NCBI GenBank assembly: GCA_033964015.1
Contig: JAWWUD010000096.1
Location: 429,561 to 493,560 of the forward strand
Direction: 5' to 3'
DNA from: Scolanthus callimorphus
Lineage: Eukaryota; Cnidaria; Anthozoa; Actiniaria; Edwardsiidae
Length of the DNA: 64,000 nucleotides
Shown: piece by piece, positions 1-11,434 of the stretch
Position numbering within the stretch: position 1 is the stretch's first letter
How the letters are laid out: the number at the start of each line of letters is the position of its first letter
Notes under the pieces: generated by a model
Told to the model about the DNA's origin: nothing
What the model saw: only the letters and a program-made list of their open reading frames with translations
The model's database searches: none
Program-made: the position numbers and the translations under genes

Positions 1-1740
1 GAAAAGTGCGCGCGCTGGCCAAACAAACAACATAGAAAAGCTTAGGATTTATGGTTATAGCCATTACTACCCAAATTGTTTTCTCTAAAATCGATCATCA
101 TACCACTACTGATAATCTATCCAAAGTAGAAACAAATTGAGTCCGTAGAACATGTATTATTTTTCATAAATTGCGCGAATATTTAGTTTGGGCCAATTCA
201 AGATGAAACAGCTGATCTTGGTATCATTCTAAAGCTAAATGAATGAATGAATTCTAAACTGAATTATAATAACAGTTAAGTGTTTTAAACAAATGAATTT
301 TGATTTGCAAAATATTTTTTAACTATCACGTTCTTAACTTAAACTTATTTTTTAACGTTTTTCTACTGGAAAGTTACTCAGCCTCCTAGTTAAAAGTCAG
401 TTGTACTTAGCCAATCAAGTTCGAGGCATGTGCTGAGATAGCTACGTCACGAAGAATAATATCGAAAATCGTAAATTTGCCAATGTAGTCTAAATTAAGC
501 TATACTTGTACCTTCTTATAACCTCGCCAGGTTTCGTATAGCTGTTTATCCTTCTATTCAGTAGTCTTTCCGCAGTTCCAGTGTGCCTTCACTCCATGTT
601 ACTAGTATCTATGCTTTTTCAGCTACCTACTTGTGCCAGTGGCTGCCGACGATTTATCTTTATTATTTCTGAATTTCATTTCTTGGACTGAAATGATACA
701 ATATCTTGCTCGCTACAGGTCAAATGTGGCTGAAACTCCTTGGTTTGCCCACTTTTAGCAAGTTTTCCCACCTATTTCAAATTCTTACAAGCTTTCAAGA
801 GCTGTCAAAATTGACCACGTGTTATGCAAATTATTTGTCAATGCAAATCAACAAACGTGCGTTTTCTCACGCGTGTAGTATTAAAAAAACGCTAACATAA
901 CTTTTGATTTTGACTTGAGATTCAATTTCACCCAGTGTTTTTTTTTTCAGTAATACCATGATCGCCTCGGTTTCTTTTGTTCTCCGAGGGACATGTACTA
1001 GCTAAAGTCGCTCATTATAAATGAAATGGAAATTTAGTAGACAAAATAATCCTTTATCTTATACTAATTTTCCCTGGCGTGACGTCACTAGAGGGAAGAC
1101 AATTGATTGATCCTTGGTCCAAAAGCTCTTGTATTCAACATCTCCTCCAACTTGTTGAGAGAATATAGTCTACGACAAAACCCCTTGTCTTCTAATTGAA
1201 CAAAGCGCTGTTGTTACACTGTGTGTATTGGCCAAGAGATCAAAAATCAAAATTCAAATCTCGTTAGCTAGTCTAGTCAGCGTGAGCTCGACTCACATCC
1301 ATGTGGGATGGCTGGCGCTTTCGAAACGCACATGATCGGTTTTAATTACGTCACGGTTGTTGTTCAACATTTCACTTTTTTACCTGAAATTCTTAAATCG
1401 TTTTTTCCTCCTTCTTCCATGCTCTGTAGTTGGTGGTGTTTGCCGCTGACAAGCTATTCACTGTTTATCAACATGGTCATTCTAATGCTAATGTGCCAAC
1501 CGTAGATTGAATAGCGCCCTTTGTTCTGTGAACCAATCGATCTCTGGTGTTGGCACATTAATAACAATAGATGACGTCAACGTGAACAGCGCTATAGAGC
1601 TGGAAATTACTGCCGAATGTCCGACCAAATTCGCCAAGTGTCCAAGCAATTTTCAGTTATGTTCGGCCAATTAATGTCCACAGACGTGTCCAAGCTCTGA
1701 GTTAGACGCGATGTCACACAAACGCAACCACTGTGCCACT
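1..1740. other. No gene recognised
   Basis: AT-rich DNA without a convincing coding exon. Short open frames here have no recognisable domain. A short inverted repeat lies at about 1485-1560: the run AATGTGCCAAC returns as GTTGGCACATT. It looks like a remnant of a small inverted-repeat transposon. Confidence 0.5.
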
Positions 1741-1751
1741 CTCGGGAAATT

Positions 1752-1795
1752 AGGGATTAAATTTCCCCAGACCCTTTTGGGGAAATTTAATCCCT
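1752..1795. repeat. Perfect 17-bp-arm palindrome
   Basis: AGGGATTAAATTTCCCC at 1752-1768 is the exact reverse complement of 1779-1795, with a 10-base spacer. It would form a strong hairpin. No nearby gene explains it, so it is probably a small foldback repeat. Confidence 0.8.
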
Positions 1796-1840
1796 ACTTT
1801 CTCTCGGTACCATGGTGGTATACTTATAATAAGTGCTAAC

Positions 1841-2124
1841 GGAAACATATAAGCGAGTTGAAACGTGTAACAAACATACATTGCTTTAGTCCCAAGCTGC
1901 GGAATATTCGCAGAATAAACAATTGAACAGATTTTTGAAAATAATGTTGTTGCAAGACTTCAAGAAGTTAATTGTTAGTTCATATCGCTTACCACTGTTG
2001 CTCTACTTAATTTGAGCAATAAATGAAATATTATGAAGAGAAAACCTACCAAAATGGTCATTAACTCGTCACGAATAATCCACAGGTTCGCCGTTACATG
2101 TTTCAACTAAGTTATATCTTTCTG
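1841..2124. mobile_element. Small TIR element, GTTGAAACGTGTAAC family
   Basis: The left end (GAAACATATAAG, then GTTGAAACGTGTAACA) returns inverted at 2096-2124 as TTACATGTTTCAACTAAG followed by TATCTTTC. The same ends flank a larger copy at 47659-48188, so this is a dispersed non-autonomous DNA transposon. No coding capacity is seen. Confidence 0.6.
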
Positions 2125-2486
2125 GGCCTTTCTGGTGTTAAAAAATACATGGTGTCGGTTAGTTTAGCCCTCCCCCTCCCCGCTAAATGATGATATGTCC
2201 TAAGATAGCAGGGGCAGATTCTCAAACGTGAAGCTCTGAGCTCCCCCCCACCCACCCACCCACCCAATTAGTATTACATCGGGCTGTTCCATTATATCCG
2301 TTACCCCATATCGAGGAACCTGGTAATTCATCGGAACAGCCCATTATCTAGTCTTCCTCGCAGCCCGTTCTTTGTGTCGTTCTTTCTTTTCTTCATGCAA
2401 CGTTTCCTTCCGACACAAAGAACGGATTGCGAGGGGGCTACCAATTCTCAAAACGGCGAAAAAGGAAAAAAACGCTTAATCTGCAG

Positions 2487-2936
2487 CCCGGGGGGGGGAC
2501 TCCCATATTTTTTGACCGGGGATGATCGTCGGAAATTTTTAGTTTCACCCCTAAAAGATACCAAACATGGCGGGCCATGGCGTGGCTCAAATAATTTTCT
2601 TACCCTAAAAGATACCCTAAAAGATGAGGCCTTATGTGCAAAGTAGGCGCGAAGGAGACAGGTAACAGGTAAAAGATACCCATCATGAAATTTCCGTGTT
2701 TGTTTCTAATTTATCGTCTTCTCATCGAGTAATCTCTCTTTCTTACACGGTTTTTAGAAGCACCATCATGAGAGAAAACAATTTGGACACATATTTCGGC
2801 CCTAAAAGATACCAATCTCCCTAATTTTATTGAAGATTAAGATCACCCCTAAAAGAGACCAAGGCCCCGTGATTTTAACCCCTAAAAGATACGACGATCA
2901 TCCCCGGTCAAAAAATATGGGAGTCCCCCCCCCGGG
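2487..2936. mobile_element. Poly-G-ended hAT-like MITE with 8-bp target duplication
   Basis: The 450-bp element begins CCCGGGGGGGGG and ends with the inverse, CCCCCCCCCGGG. Subterminal inverted repeats follow (CTCCCATATTTTTTGACCGG and its inverse). It is flanked by the perfect direct repeat ATCTGCAG (2479-2486 and 2937-2944). An 8-bp duplication is typical of the hAT superfamily. Inside are several copies of CCCTAAAAGATACC. Related copies lie at 54920-55320 and 57670-58181, with degraded pieces at about 28190, 36290, 50800 and 60640. No transposase is present. Confidence 0.85.
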
Positions 2937-3608
2937 ATCTGCAGAAGTTCTGTCACATATAAAACTGGCAGGTGCATGTAAAAGTTTGTTTTTCGAAAGG
3001 AGATAGAGCTAGTGCAACATTCATAGATTGAATCGTAGCCGTGATGCAAAGCATAAAGTAAACGGAGAAGCAAAATGCAAAAAATTATTGCCGATTTCAG
3101 CTGAAAACGTTTTCCACAAAAAAGCTTCAAAACATGTTGTACAGTATGCAGTGGCCCCAGTTTCTGTGATTCAAACCCCAGCCGATTTCAATGTTGCATG
3201 TAATATGATACTTTGGCCTGATTGGATGAACGTGATTTAAAAATTACTGTAGGCTGTGTTGCTTTGTTTTGTCATTACGGCTTCATTCGTGTTTCTGTCT
3301 CGGCCCTGATTATTCCAATCTGCCAAGGCCAAATAAAAGTGGGAAGAAATGTATTTTAGCCATTATCACTTTTTTCTTAACTTGCTCTGATAAGCACGTG
3401 CTCTAGGGATCTAATGCAAGTTCATGGCCTTCCTTTATTGTTATCAAACACTTCAAAAAGGTTGAGGGGGCATGGATCACGGAAGGTTCAACGGTTACAT
3501 AATCCTCTGAAGTAGAACTCCGAAAATATAAGCCAATACAAATTAAACAATATTTAACTAAAACGTCTACAGCAACTTAAGGTTCCGGTACATTTTTCCA
3601 CATGGCCC

Positions 3609-3622
3609 GTTGCCATAGTAAC
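3609..3622. promoter_or_regulatory. X-box-like RFX motif
   Basis: GTTGCCATAGTAAC fits the X-box consensus GTNRCC-N2-RGYAAC exactly. RFX factors bind X-boxes in ciliary gene promoters. It is 1.35 kb from the CFAP299 start and may instead belong to a dispersed repeat. Confidence 0.4.
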
Positions 3623-3982
3623 CAAATTATATTTGGGTTATATTTGTTCACCTGCATAAACCTGCATGTAGTTTATTTGTGTACAGAGCCATTTTTTTAA
3701 AAAAACCTCACCCATATACTAGAGAAGTTTTAAAATTTCTTGTTATGTTTAATTTGGATGTTTGTTTTAATCAGTTAAGGGTGGTCCGTATATACCAAAC
3801 CTGTCACAATGTTAATGTTGCCAACTCAAGGTGGCTGCCATATATGTTATACATACTTTCAAGTTCCACTAAGTATAAACGTTTTCAAAAGTATTTCCAA
3901 AAAAATGACGAGACTTTGATTGATTTCTTTGGTAATTAACGGACAAATTTAGAGCTTAAAAGTTCTTGTCCCCTAGGGAACC

Positions 3983-3996
3983 GTTGCCTTGGTAAC
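3983..3996. promoter_or_regulatory. X-box-like RFX motif
   Basis: GTTGCCTTGGTAAC fits GTNRCC-N2-RGYAAC exactly. It is about 1 kb upstream of CFAP299 and has the same repeat caveat as the motif at 3609. Confidence 0.35.
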
Positions 3997-4336
3997 GTGA
4001 AACATGTACAACAGGTTCAAAAATAAAGATTGGATTGTTTTGTACAAGATGCCCAAATATGGCTTCATTTACTGTAATTGTAAATGATACAAATAATTTC
4101 TATGTACATGAGATGAAATAAAGTATGTATCAAAATATGACTTTTGGCAATTAAAAGGTTGCACTATCCTCCTCTACACTAATTTTGCACTATATTACTT
4201 TTTAGGTGCATCACGAGTTATGAAAATGTGTTTTTTTTAAGCAACAATATATTAAACAGGGAAAGCGCCTAACAATTTTGCCATATATTTCCAAAAAATT
4301 AAACAAAAGCCTAAAGATTGGGTTTCCCTGGATACC

Positions 4337-4350
4337 GTTACCATGGCAAC
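4337..4350. promoter_or_regulatory. X-box-like RFX motif, perfect
   Basis: GTTACCATGGCAAC is a full match to the X-box consensus, about 620 bases upstream of the CFAP299 start codon. It may be embedded in a repeat. Confidence 0.4.
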
Positions 4351-4926
4351 GTCAAACGGGGAAACAAATTGTCTCAAAGAAAGAACTGATAGATTAAGAC
4401 ATCATGCCTAAGTATTATACGGTTTGCATTACACGATCAAACAGTTTTAAGTATTCAATTCTTATCACATATGCTTTCGAGGCCGATATGTTGCTTTTTG
4501 ACGACATTGGTGGTCCATATTCAAACGCCGAAAAAGTAATAAAAGCTACCAATTCAAGAAGTCTATCATACACGAATATGAAGTACAGATACTAGGTATT
4601 TCAAAAAGGTATGATAGCCCTTGTTTGCAATTTGGTAATGAAAGCCCAAATTTTTGGTCCTAGCTCATGGACTAACTTGGAAACCTCTTTGAAAACACAT
4701 TGAAACACGAGACAAAATCGAAGACAAATCTTTATCTATTCATTCAACTTATTTCAATATAGAATACAACAATGTAGCTAGGGATACCTGTGGTATGAAA
4801 AAATACAGTAAATAAACAAGAGTTAGATTTTCTTTTCTTTTTGCATCCTTTTTGCGCCGTGCCTCATTTCTGCCCCAGAAACACAGGGTTCCCAACACGA
4901 GGTATTATTCCGAGCCCACGATCATG

Positions 4927-4940
4927 GTCACTATGGCAAC
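4927..4940. promoter_or_regulatory. Proximal X-box of CFAP299
   Basis: GTCACTATGGCAAC matches the RFX X-box consensus (GTNRCC-N2-RGYAAC) at all but one position (T for the sixth C). It lies 26 bases before the CFAP299 start codon. Ciliary genes commonly carry an X-box close to the transcription start, so both position and gene function support a regulatory role. Confidence 0.6.
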
Positions 4941-4966
4941 AATCAGAGAAGAACACCGAAATCAAG

Positions 4967-7900
4967 ATGGACGAAGAAGCAGTCGGAGCTACTGACAACA
5001 TCGTCACAGAATTTGCTACTTATGAAGACTTTCTCGACAGTCAAATAACCCCACTTGATTTATACTACCTAGAGGTAAAATATAGTGTCTTTTGAACGTA
5101 GAATTGTTGATTTTTTGGACGAATTTTGACCGTTATTTGCAATCGAATTTGTCATGTCTATAGAGTATAGTGTAAGCGAAACTTGTATAATTTTCAGGAT
5201 GAAGAACTTGCGAGGCAACTAGTGGAGCTGGGATATCGAGGTAGTGGCGAGGTAAGTTTATTCATTTGTTGTGTTTTGTAATATGTCTATAGCCCAATGG
5301 AGATTCACGGATAAAACGCTTTGATAACCTATACCGTAGCGCAGTAGTCGTTTGACACTGAATTTGTCTTCTTCTTGCTCGAGTTTAGGTTCTCAAGAGA
5401 GAAGAGTTTGAAGCAAGAAAACAAGCAGCAGAAGCCAGCAGGCTTTCAAAAAGAAGCCAACAAAAGTAATGAAGCTGATCTTTGGTATTTTTTTGTGATT
5501 TTAGATGATCGTACTCATTCACGTCATTCAGAAATGTTTGGTAAAAGTAACTTATAGACTTTCGTGAAGTATAAACAACTTTCTGATACAAGCTGGTTTG
5601 AAGTATCTCGTTGAACTCCAACAGATACCGGCTTATTTTGCACGTCCATTGGTATCAAAAGACAAGTAGCTATATCAGGCCTGCTATATCTAACCCTGGA
5701 AACTATTCCAAAAGTTGTACGCCTGAAACAATTTTAAACATCCTACACAGTGGCGGATCCAGGGGTTGCACAGGGGGTGACTAGTCACCCCCCTTTCTGA
5801 ACTTTTTTCTCACATATCCTTTGTAATGGTCACCTCCTTTTTTCTTGCATGTGCAGTAAACCTTTGTAATAGTCAGCCCCCTTAAAAAAATTCCTGGATC
5901 TGCCACTGCTACATTAGCTATTTACCCCCTATAGTAAAAAAATGAAACCGTCCACAAAAGCATGACCTTGTTTGGATAATTACAAATACACTTGTAGTCC
6001 AAGGAAACCATTCTGATTGGTTCTGATGCCTTGTCTAAACCAGAATTACTGTAAAAAAAAAAAAAAAAGAATTTACATTAGAATTGGACAAATGGCAAGC
6101 ACACCAATAATGTGCAACACTCAATCTCTGATAACACAGTTAGCGTGCTTTGATACAATTTTTGTTCTGTTCTTAGAGCATTAGCAAGCTCTGGTAAAGA
6201 ACTCAAAGATCCATTCCTCAAGGCTCTGGCTCAGAGAGAAGAAGCAAATCGAAGTGGAAAATGACTGTGAGTATGAGCAAAGGATTACTTGTTTTTTCCC
6301 TTCAATTTTCCTACAGAGTAATTCTTTTTCGTGTTTCTTCTTTTTTTTTCAGTCTATAATTTTTATCAGAGACAAGAATGCAAAAGGACAGGTAAGCTCT
6401 TAACAATAAGACCTCACAGTATTTTTTCATTTCTTGTATTTCAATCACATTTGTTCATAAACATTCAAAATGTAACTGGAGGGAAAAAATGAAAGTGTAA
6501 GAATGTGGATGTGCTAAAAACCAACTGTTCAGAAGTGTGCAGTGCTGTCAGCATGTTTTTAAACCAGGCTGTTATAAAAAAGAAGGAGCCGGCCCAGTTT
6601 GGCTAATTTCAGTGGCTCAATAGGCCTTTTGCAACAGATGGTCACCTCAGGCCTGGTCACCTTTAAAATGGGCAGCTTCACCCAAATAATGTTCAGAAAT
6701 GAAAAGAGCATATCTATACTATTATAATCGGGTTGTCTGCGCAAACGTTTCTGATTGGCTAAATCGTCCGCACTCACTCCGTTTGGCCCTGAAGTTGTGT
6801 CGCCAAACGAAGTTCACAAACCTGAAGAGAAAGTGGATATCTCCACAGTGGGCGTGTTTTGGTTGGAAAAGATTCACCCTGGGCTAAGTTCTAATTGAAG
6901 CGATTTCTTAAGCGAGGGACAAAGCTGCCATCGCCGCCATTTTGAAATCTCCCACAGAAACTAAAAAAGAACTCAGTTCGCACAGCCAAAATCACCATAG
7001 TCATCTAAACCTAAATGGTTCTGTCACAGATTACTTGCAGGAATGTGCAGGGATAATTATTATTCGAAAGCTTTACGCTGAGAAAAATTTTCATTCAAGT
7101 TTGAACAAACGTACACCGCCGTACACCGCCTTGCTTTCTGGAAGCACGCTAAGGCGAAATGCCACAAAGCCATGAATAATATTTTCTAAGTATAAATCCT
7201 GACGCTGTATCGCAAAACGAAGGACACAAACCAGAAGAGAAGGAGGAAATCTCTCCAGTGGGCGTGTTTTTGTTGGAAAAGATTCACCTTTGGCTAAGTT
7301 CTAATTCAAGCGATTTTTTCAGCGAGGGACAAAGCCGCCATCGCGGCCATGTTGAAATCTCCCACATAAACTAAAAAGAACAGAGTTCCCTTAGCCGATA
7401 GCACCATAGACATTCAAACTTAAATGGTTCTATTACTTACATTTGTGTGTAGGGATAATTCTAATTCGAGAAAGATTTGAGCTGAGAAAAATTTCATTCA
7501 AGTTTGAACAAACTTACACCTGGCACTGCCTACAGAGCGCGCGCTAAGTCATGAATGATATTCTCTAAATATTCCTATGATAAACTAAGGAATTTAACTT
7601 TACCTGTTTCTTCTCGTGCCTTACTGATAAGCATTATACAAACAATTCCGAAGTCAAATGTTTTTCTGTAATAGGCTGCGTTTTCAATTTTAGCGGGTTC
7701 TTAGACAGATTTGAGACCCGGACTGACTCACCAAGACACACACACGTGCATCATTTTCTCCACCAAAATCAGGGAGACCAGTGCAAAACAAACACACAAA
7801 AAGGGAGGTCATTAGTAATGTAAATCAGCAGTTTATGGAAGGGGGAACTTCTAGCGTCACGAAGTGACGGGCTGTTTTCTTGTTGATTTTTGTAAAAAGG

Positions 7901-8607
7901 CAGAGTTTTATTTTTGCTCCCATTATTTGAGTTTGCATTGTAGCGGGCTGAAATTCGGGCTTTAAACTAAAATCAGTATGCTCTTTTCATTTCTGAGCAT
8001 CATTTGGGTCAATCTGCTCATTTTAAGGGTGACCGGATCACATGACCATCTGTTGCAAAAGGCCTATTATGTTTTTTTCTTAGAATATCCAATACAAAGT
8101 AGCATAACAAAAAGTGGGATAAACTGATGCCTTCTGACATTTACAAGCATCCTTGAAATCTCATGAAAATACTTAAAATTATCCCCAGGTTTGCTGCATT
8201 CACCATCCCCCATTAGATTGTTGTTTTATTAATGTTTGTGCATCCTTTGTTTATTATAGGAAATTTCTGGATACATAGACTATGCCCATCGTTTAAAGGT
8301 GTGTGTAGACAGCTGTATTTTATTAATTGAAACATATTTTTTGGTTGAAAAAACTGGCAAATCTCGCTGAGCTTGAGTCTAAAACAATGGGCTCAGAGGC
8401 CTGGCAAGGCTCAAATGTTACCATTACAACCTATTGATATTAATATTGGCTAAGTTGCAAATGGGCAATTCCAGAAAATAAAAATACCCCCCACAGGCAG
8501 CATTTGGAAATTCTGATGGGATGGGGGGTTTAAGAGCTTGGAATTCTGATTGCAAGGGGGGTTTTCGAAGCTGGATTTCTTTAACCTGCCCGGAATTCTA
8601 TATGCAT

Positions 8608-8672
<65 letters not shown>

Positions 8673-10115
8673 AACCATTTTGGAAATTCTGGATGCATGG
8701 GGGGGTCAAAAACTAGTTCCGCCCGTGGGGAGGGTACCTTTATTTTCTGGAATTGCCCAATGAATATATGCTATTTATTAAGAAAGAGCTTATTTCCTAC
8801 AGACAGAAGATTTGAGCCCTATTTTCAATGTCGGAGAAGACTTTTGCCAAGACCATCTGATCTGAGGTACTGCTATATAAAAACCGTCATATAGAACATG
8901 CCATCAAATGCTGCAGAGGCTGTCATGATCAGTGTTCATTCCTAGAAGTAGATGTCAGAAAGATTGTGAAAAAGCAACCAGTGCCAGAAGGAACAGCCCC
9001 CCCCCCCCCCGAAAAAATCCTGGACATAAACATAAACAATATATTTTATTGGCATTGTGTGGCGCAAACGGTTACATGGGCTCGTTTGCCAATAGAAATA
9101 GCAGGTTAAAAAAATCAAATAAAATGTTCATTCATTGTTCAGTGTTCATTTAGTGTACATTCATTTTTTTTGGGGGGGGGGGGGATTTTTTGTTCCTGGA
9201 TCTGCCCCTGACGCATATGTGGCCTGCAGACACTGCAGACAATTTTGCATTTCAGCGTTCTTTTTAAGTTTATAAGTTTTATATTTCAACAGTTTTTACA
9301 ACTGGGAGACACAGACAGCTACTTCCAACCCTACACCCAATTATCAGGTAATGTCCCCAGCTACATAGCCTGTGTACATCCACTACTAACCTCCAAGAGG
9401 ATTATAATGTGATCGTGAGCCAATCAGGATTGAGTCCCTGCGTCCTGGAGAAGGGATTGCGTGACTTGAACACGATTAGTAACAGGATTTGACAGATACT
9501 ACTAATCCCAGGGGATACTCGGATAAAAATGACGAGGTGCCGACGTATTTTTTTAGGGTATGAAATTTGTAGTAAAAGTATTTTTGGGGGTTGAAAATTC
9601 TACCAGGTATTTTTGGGGGGCTGAAAAATCCACGGGTATTTTTTTGGGTTGAAACTTCTGACAGGCTAGTTGATCATCAAGATACTGCCTTAGGCTAACA
9701 GCTACAAAGCACAGCCTTCAGTTTGGATGCCACTGAACGGAGTCAAAGTACCTCACTGAAAGTCTGGGGGAACTAGAACCTAGAATTTCAAGGTTTAAAT
9801 GGTAGGGATGACCGGCGGGGCCCAAATTTCCACCATAAAATGGTACGTATCGTAGCCGAACTATACACTCGTGGCTACGGGTGATTAACAACTTCGGAAT
9901 CGGATTTTCCGCTCGTGAAAAGTAAAAAATAAAGCAGGCAAGATCATCGCCAGATAAACAAGGGCAATTGTAAACCTTTTAATTTGATTTCAAGTGCTGG
10001 AATATTTTTCTTAAAAAGCGTCTTAAAAACCATTTTATACGGTATTTCCACCCTCCTGTGAGCCGTGGTTGAATAAGCGCTATTTAACAATTATTCCTCG
10101 AGGCCGAATGGGCTC

Positions 10116-10146
<31 letters not shown>

Positions 10147-11323
10147 ATGGGCTATTGACTCAGAGGCCATGAGGGCGAGAGGAATAATTGTTTTAGTCAA
10201 ATCACACTAGTAGGTCAATTTGTATTGCCAAAAAAATGTTTTGTTCTGGTCATTTGCCATTTTCTGGCTTTCAAGTCCGACACTTTTCGCTACTAGTAGG
10301 CTATAACTTATAGCCTACTAGTAGCTCAACCAATCAGAACGCAGCATTAATAATAGACCACTAGTGTGATTTGACTAATCAGCATTAGTCAAATCACACT
10401 AGTGGTCTATTGTCAATGCTGCGTTCTGATTGGTTGAGCTACTACTAGGCTATAAGTTATAGCCTACTAGACTAGTAGCGAAAAGTGTCGGATTTGAAAG
10501 CCAGAAAATGGCAAATGACCAGAACAAAAAATGTTTTTGGCTATACAAATTGACCTACTAGTGTGATTTGACTAAAACAATTATTTCTCTCGCCCTCATG
10601 GCCTCTGAGTCAATAGCCCATTCGGCTTTCGGCCTCATGGGCACGAGGAATAATTGTTAAATAGACGCTTTTCCAAAATGGCCGCCGAAAATTATAATCA
10701 AGTTTTGTTAAAAATGAACACCAGCACTGGAACACACATCATCACTTTAGTAAAACTACAAAATTTCGCTGCATTATATCCAATATCTTCCGGGAAAACG
10801 AAAGTTGAAAATTTGAAACTTACAGACGTTTGTATACAATTCTCTGCAAAATTTTCAATTTTCAGACTCTGTTTTCTCAGCCGGCATGACATTTGGCATA
10901 ACGAAAATTTAAAGTATTACTAATGTGAGGATACTCTTTCTAGTGCCAGTATTTGATTTTCAGTCAGTTTATTTTAAGACGTGAATTTGCGGCGGCCATT
11001 TTTGTAAAGGGTCTATTATTGGATGATGTTGTGGGGATTGAGCATGCTATATCGTGAATAAGCAAAACATTTCAAAATTACACAGTCCTACTTTCTGTCT
11101 TATTCCTGCTCCATCTTTTATAGGTTATTGCAGAAAATGCTGTTGGACTGCTCTTCAAAAACAAACGGGATCGCAAGATACTAAACGTGGACCCAAGGCA
11201 CCTACGCCAGGCGACAACTCCGCCCGTATCACCATAGAAACCAAGAAATACATCCAAGTAGTTATATATGACCACATCACAAGGCGAAAACATAATCTAC
11301 GTACCCCTAGCAACCGGTGCTAA
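4967..11323 (+). CDS. CFAP299: Cilia- and flagella-associated protein 299, nine exons with three single-base frame breaks
   Basis: Exons are 4967-5074, 5198-5251, 5389-5465, 6177-6266, 6353-6391, 8260-8298, 8803-8866, 9293-9347 and 11124-11323, all with GT-AG introns. Recognised from memory of the vertebrate C4orf22 family: [18 protein letters not shown] in exon 1, [12 protein letters not shown] in exon 2, [13 protein letters not shown] in exon 5, [13 protein letters not shown] in exon 6, [11 protein letters not shown] in exon 7, [17 protein letters not shown] then [12 protein letters not shown] in exon 9. The expected length is about 242 residues, close to the human protein. Family members are axonemal or ciliary proteins of unknown mechanism. 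The start is chosen because MDEEA aligns with the family start and an X-box lies just upstream. As given, the frame is lost in exon 4 (A-run 6258-6261), exon 7 (T-run 8811-8813) and exon 9 (CCCAA 11192-11196). Each break is one missing base, and intron phases fit only if that base is counted. Sequence error is more likely than pseudogenisation. Confidence 0.9.
5748..5908. mobile_element. MITE with CAGTGGCGGATCC ends and 5-bp target duplication
   Basis: This 161-bp element in intron 3 of CFAP299 starts CAGTGGCGGATCCAGG and ends CCTGGATCTGCCACTG. It is flanked by the direct repeat CTACA (5743-5747, 5909-5913). A second member lies at 21410-21692. Ends and duplication length suggest a hAT-related non-autonomous element. 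No coding capacity. Confidence 0.75.
6619..8068. mobile_element. 1.45-kb TIR element in CFAP299 intron 5
   Basis: Inverted repeats of about 95 bases bound the element: AATAGGCCTTTTGCAACAGA at 6619 and its inverse ending at 8068. The homology continues inward to a GAAATGAAAAGAGCATA stretch on each side. The interior contains an imperfect tandem duplication of roughly 400 bases (about 6790-7190 and 7200-7570), recognisable by CAGTGGGCGTGTTTT and GAGAAAAATTT in both halves. No transposase frame is visible, so it is non-autonomous or internally replaced. Confidence 0.75.
8462..8759. mobile_element. TIR element with a 64-base poly-G core
   Basis: TGGGCAATTCCAGAAAATAA at 8462 returns as its exact inverse ending at 8759. 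The interior has GGAATTCT or GGAAATTCT motifs followed by G-runs, including one uninterrupted G-run at 8608-8671. It sits in CFAP299 intron 6, just before exon 7. No clear target duplication was found. Confidence 0.7.
10081..10663. repeat. 583-bp near-perfect palindrome (foldback element)
   Basis: The unit TATTTAACAATTATTCCTCG, then a GAGGCCGAAtGGGC hairpin and TTTTAGTCAAATCACACTAG, is followed by its full inverse. The centre lies near 10380 and each arm is about 290 bases. Each arm has its own inner hairpin (CAATAGCCCATTCGGCC with its inverse). The family recurs at 19918-20345, 31677-31984, 33957-34020 and, diverged, at 61245-61460. The element lies in intron 8 of CFAP299. Confidence 0.8.
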
Positions 11324-11428
11324 GGCAAATACATGTTTCCATGGCAATACAACAATTTTTAACTGTGAATAGTGTATGTACTGTATATAATGAATGCACG
11401 AGTATTCCGCTTTAGAATAGAGAATTTG

Positions 11429-11434
11429 AATAAA
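11429..11434 (+). promoter_or_regulatory. Poly(A) signal of CFAP299
   Basis: AATAAA lies 105 bases after the CFAP299 stop codon at 11321-11323, which is a normal distance for a 3' end. Confidence 0.6.

Larger units (their letters stand above)
2945..4960. other. Upstream region of CFAP299, repeats but no gene
   Basis: No coding exon is recognised. From about 3580 to 4360 there are three diverged blocks, each carrying a GTTGCC..GGTAAC-type palindrome beside a stretch like CCCTAGGGAACC. They may be copies of one dispersed repeat. The palindromes also match the RFX X-box and are listed separately. Confidence 0.45.

Noticed and set aside
8450..8894. Open frames with poly-glycine or poly-proline
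   Set aside because: They are translations of a 64-base G-run inside a MITE. Only the short part at 8803-8866 is a real exon of CFAP299.
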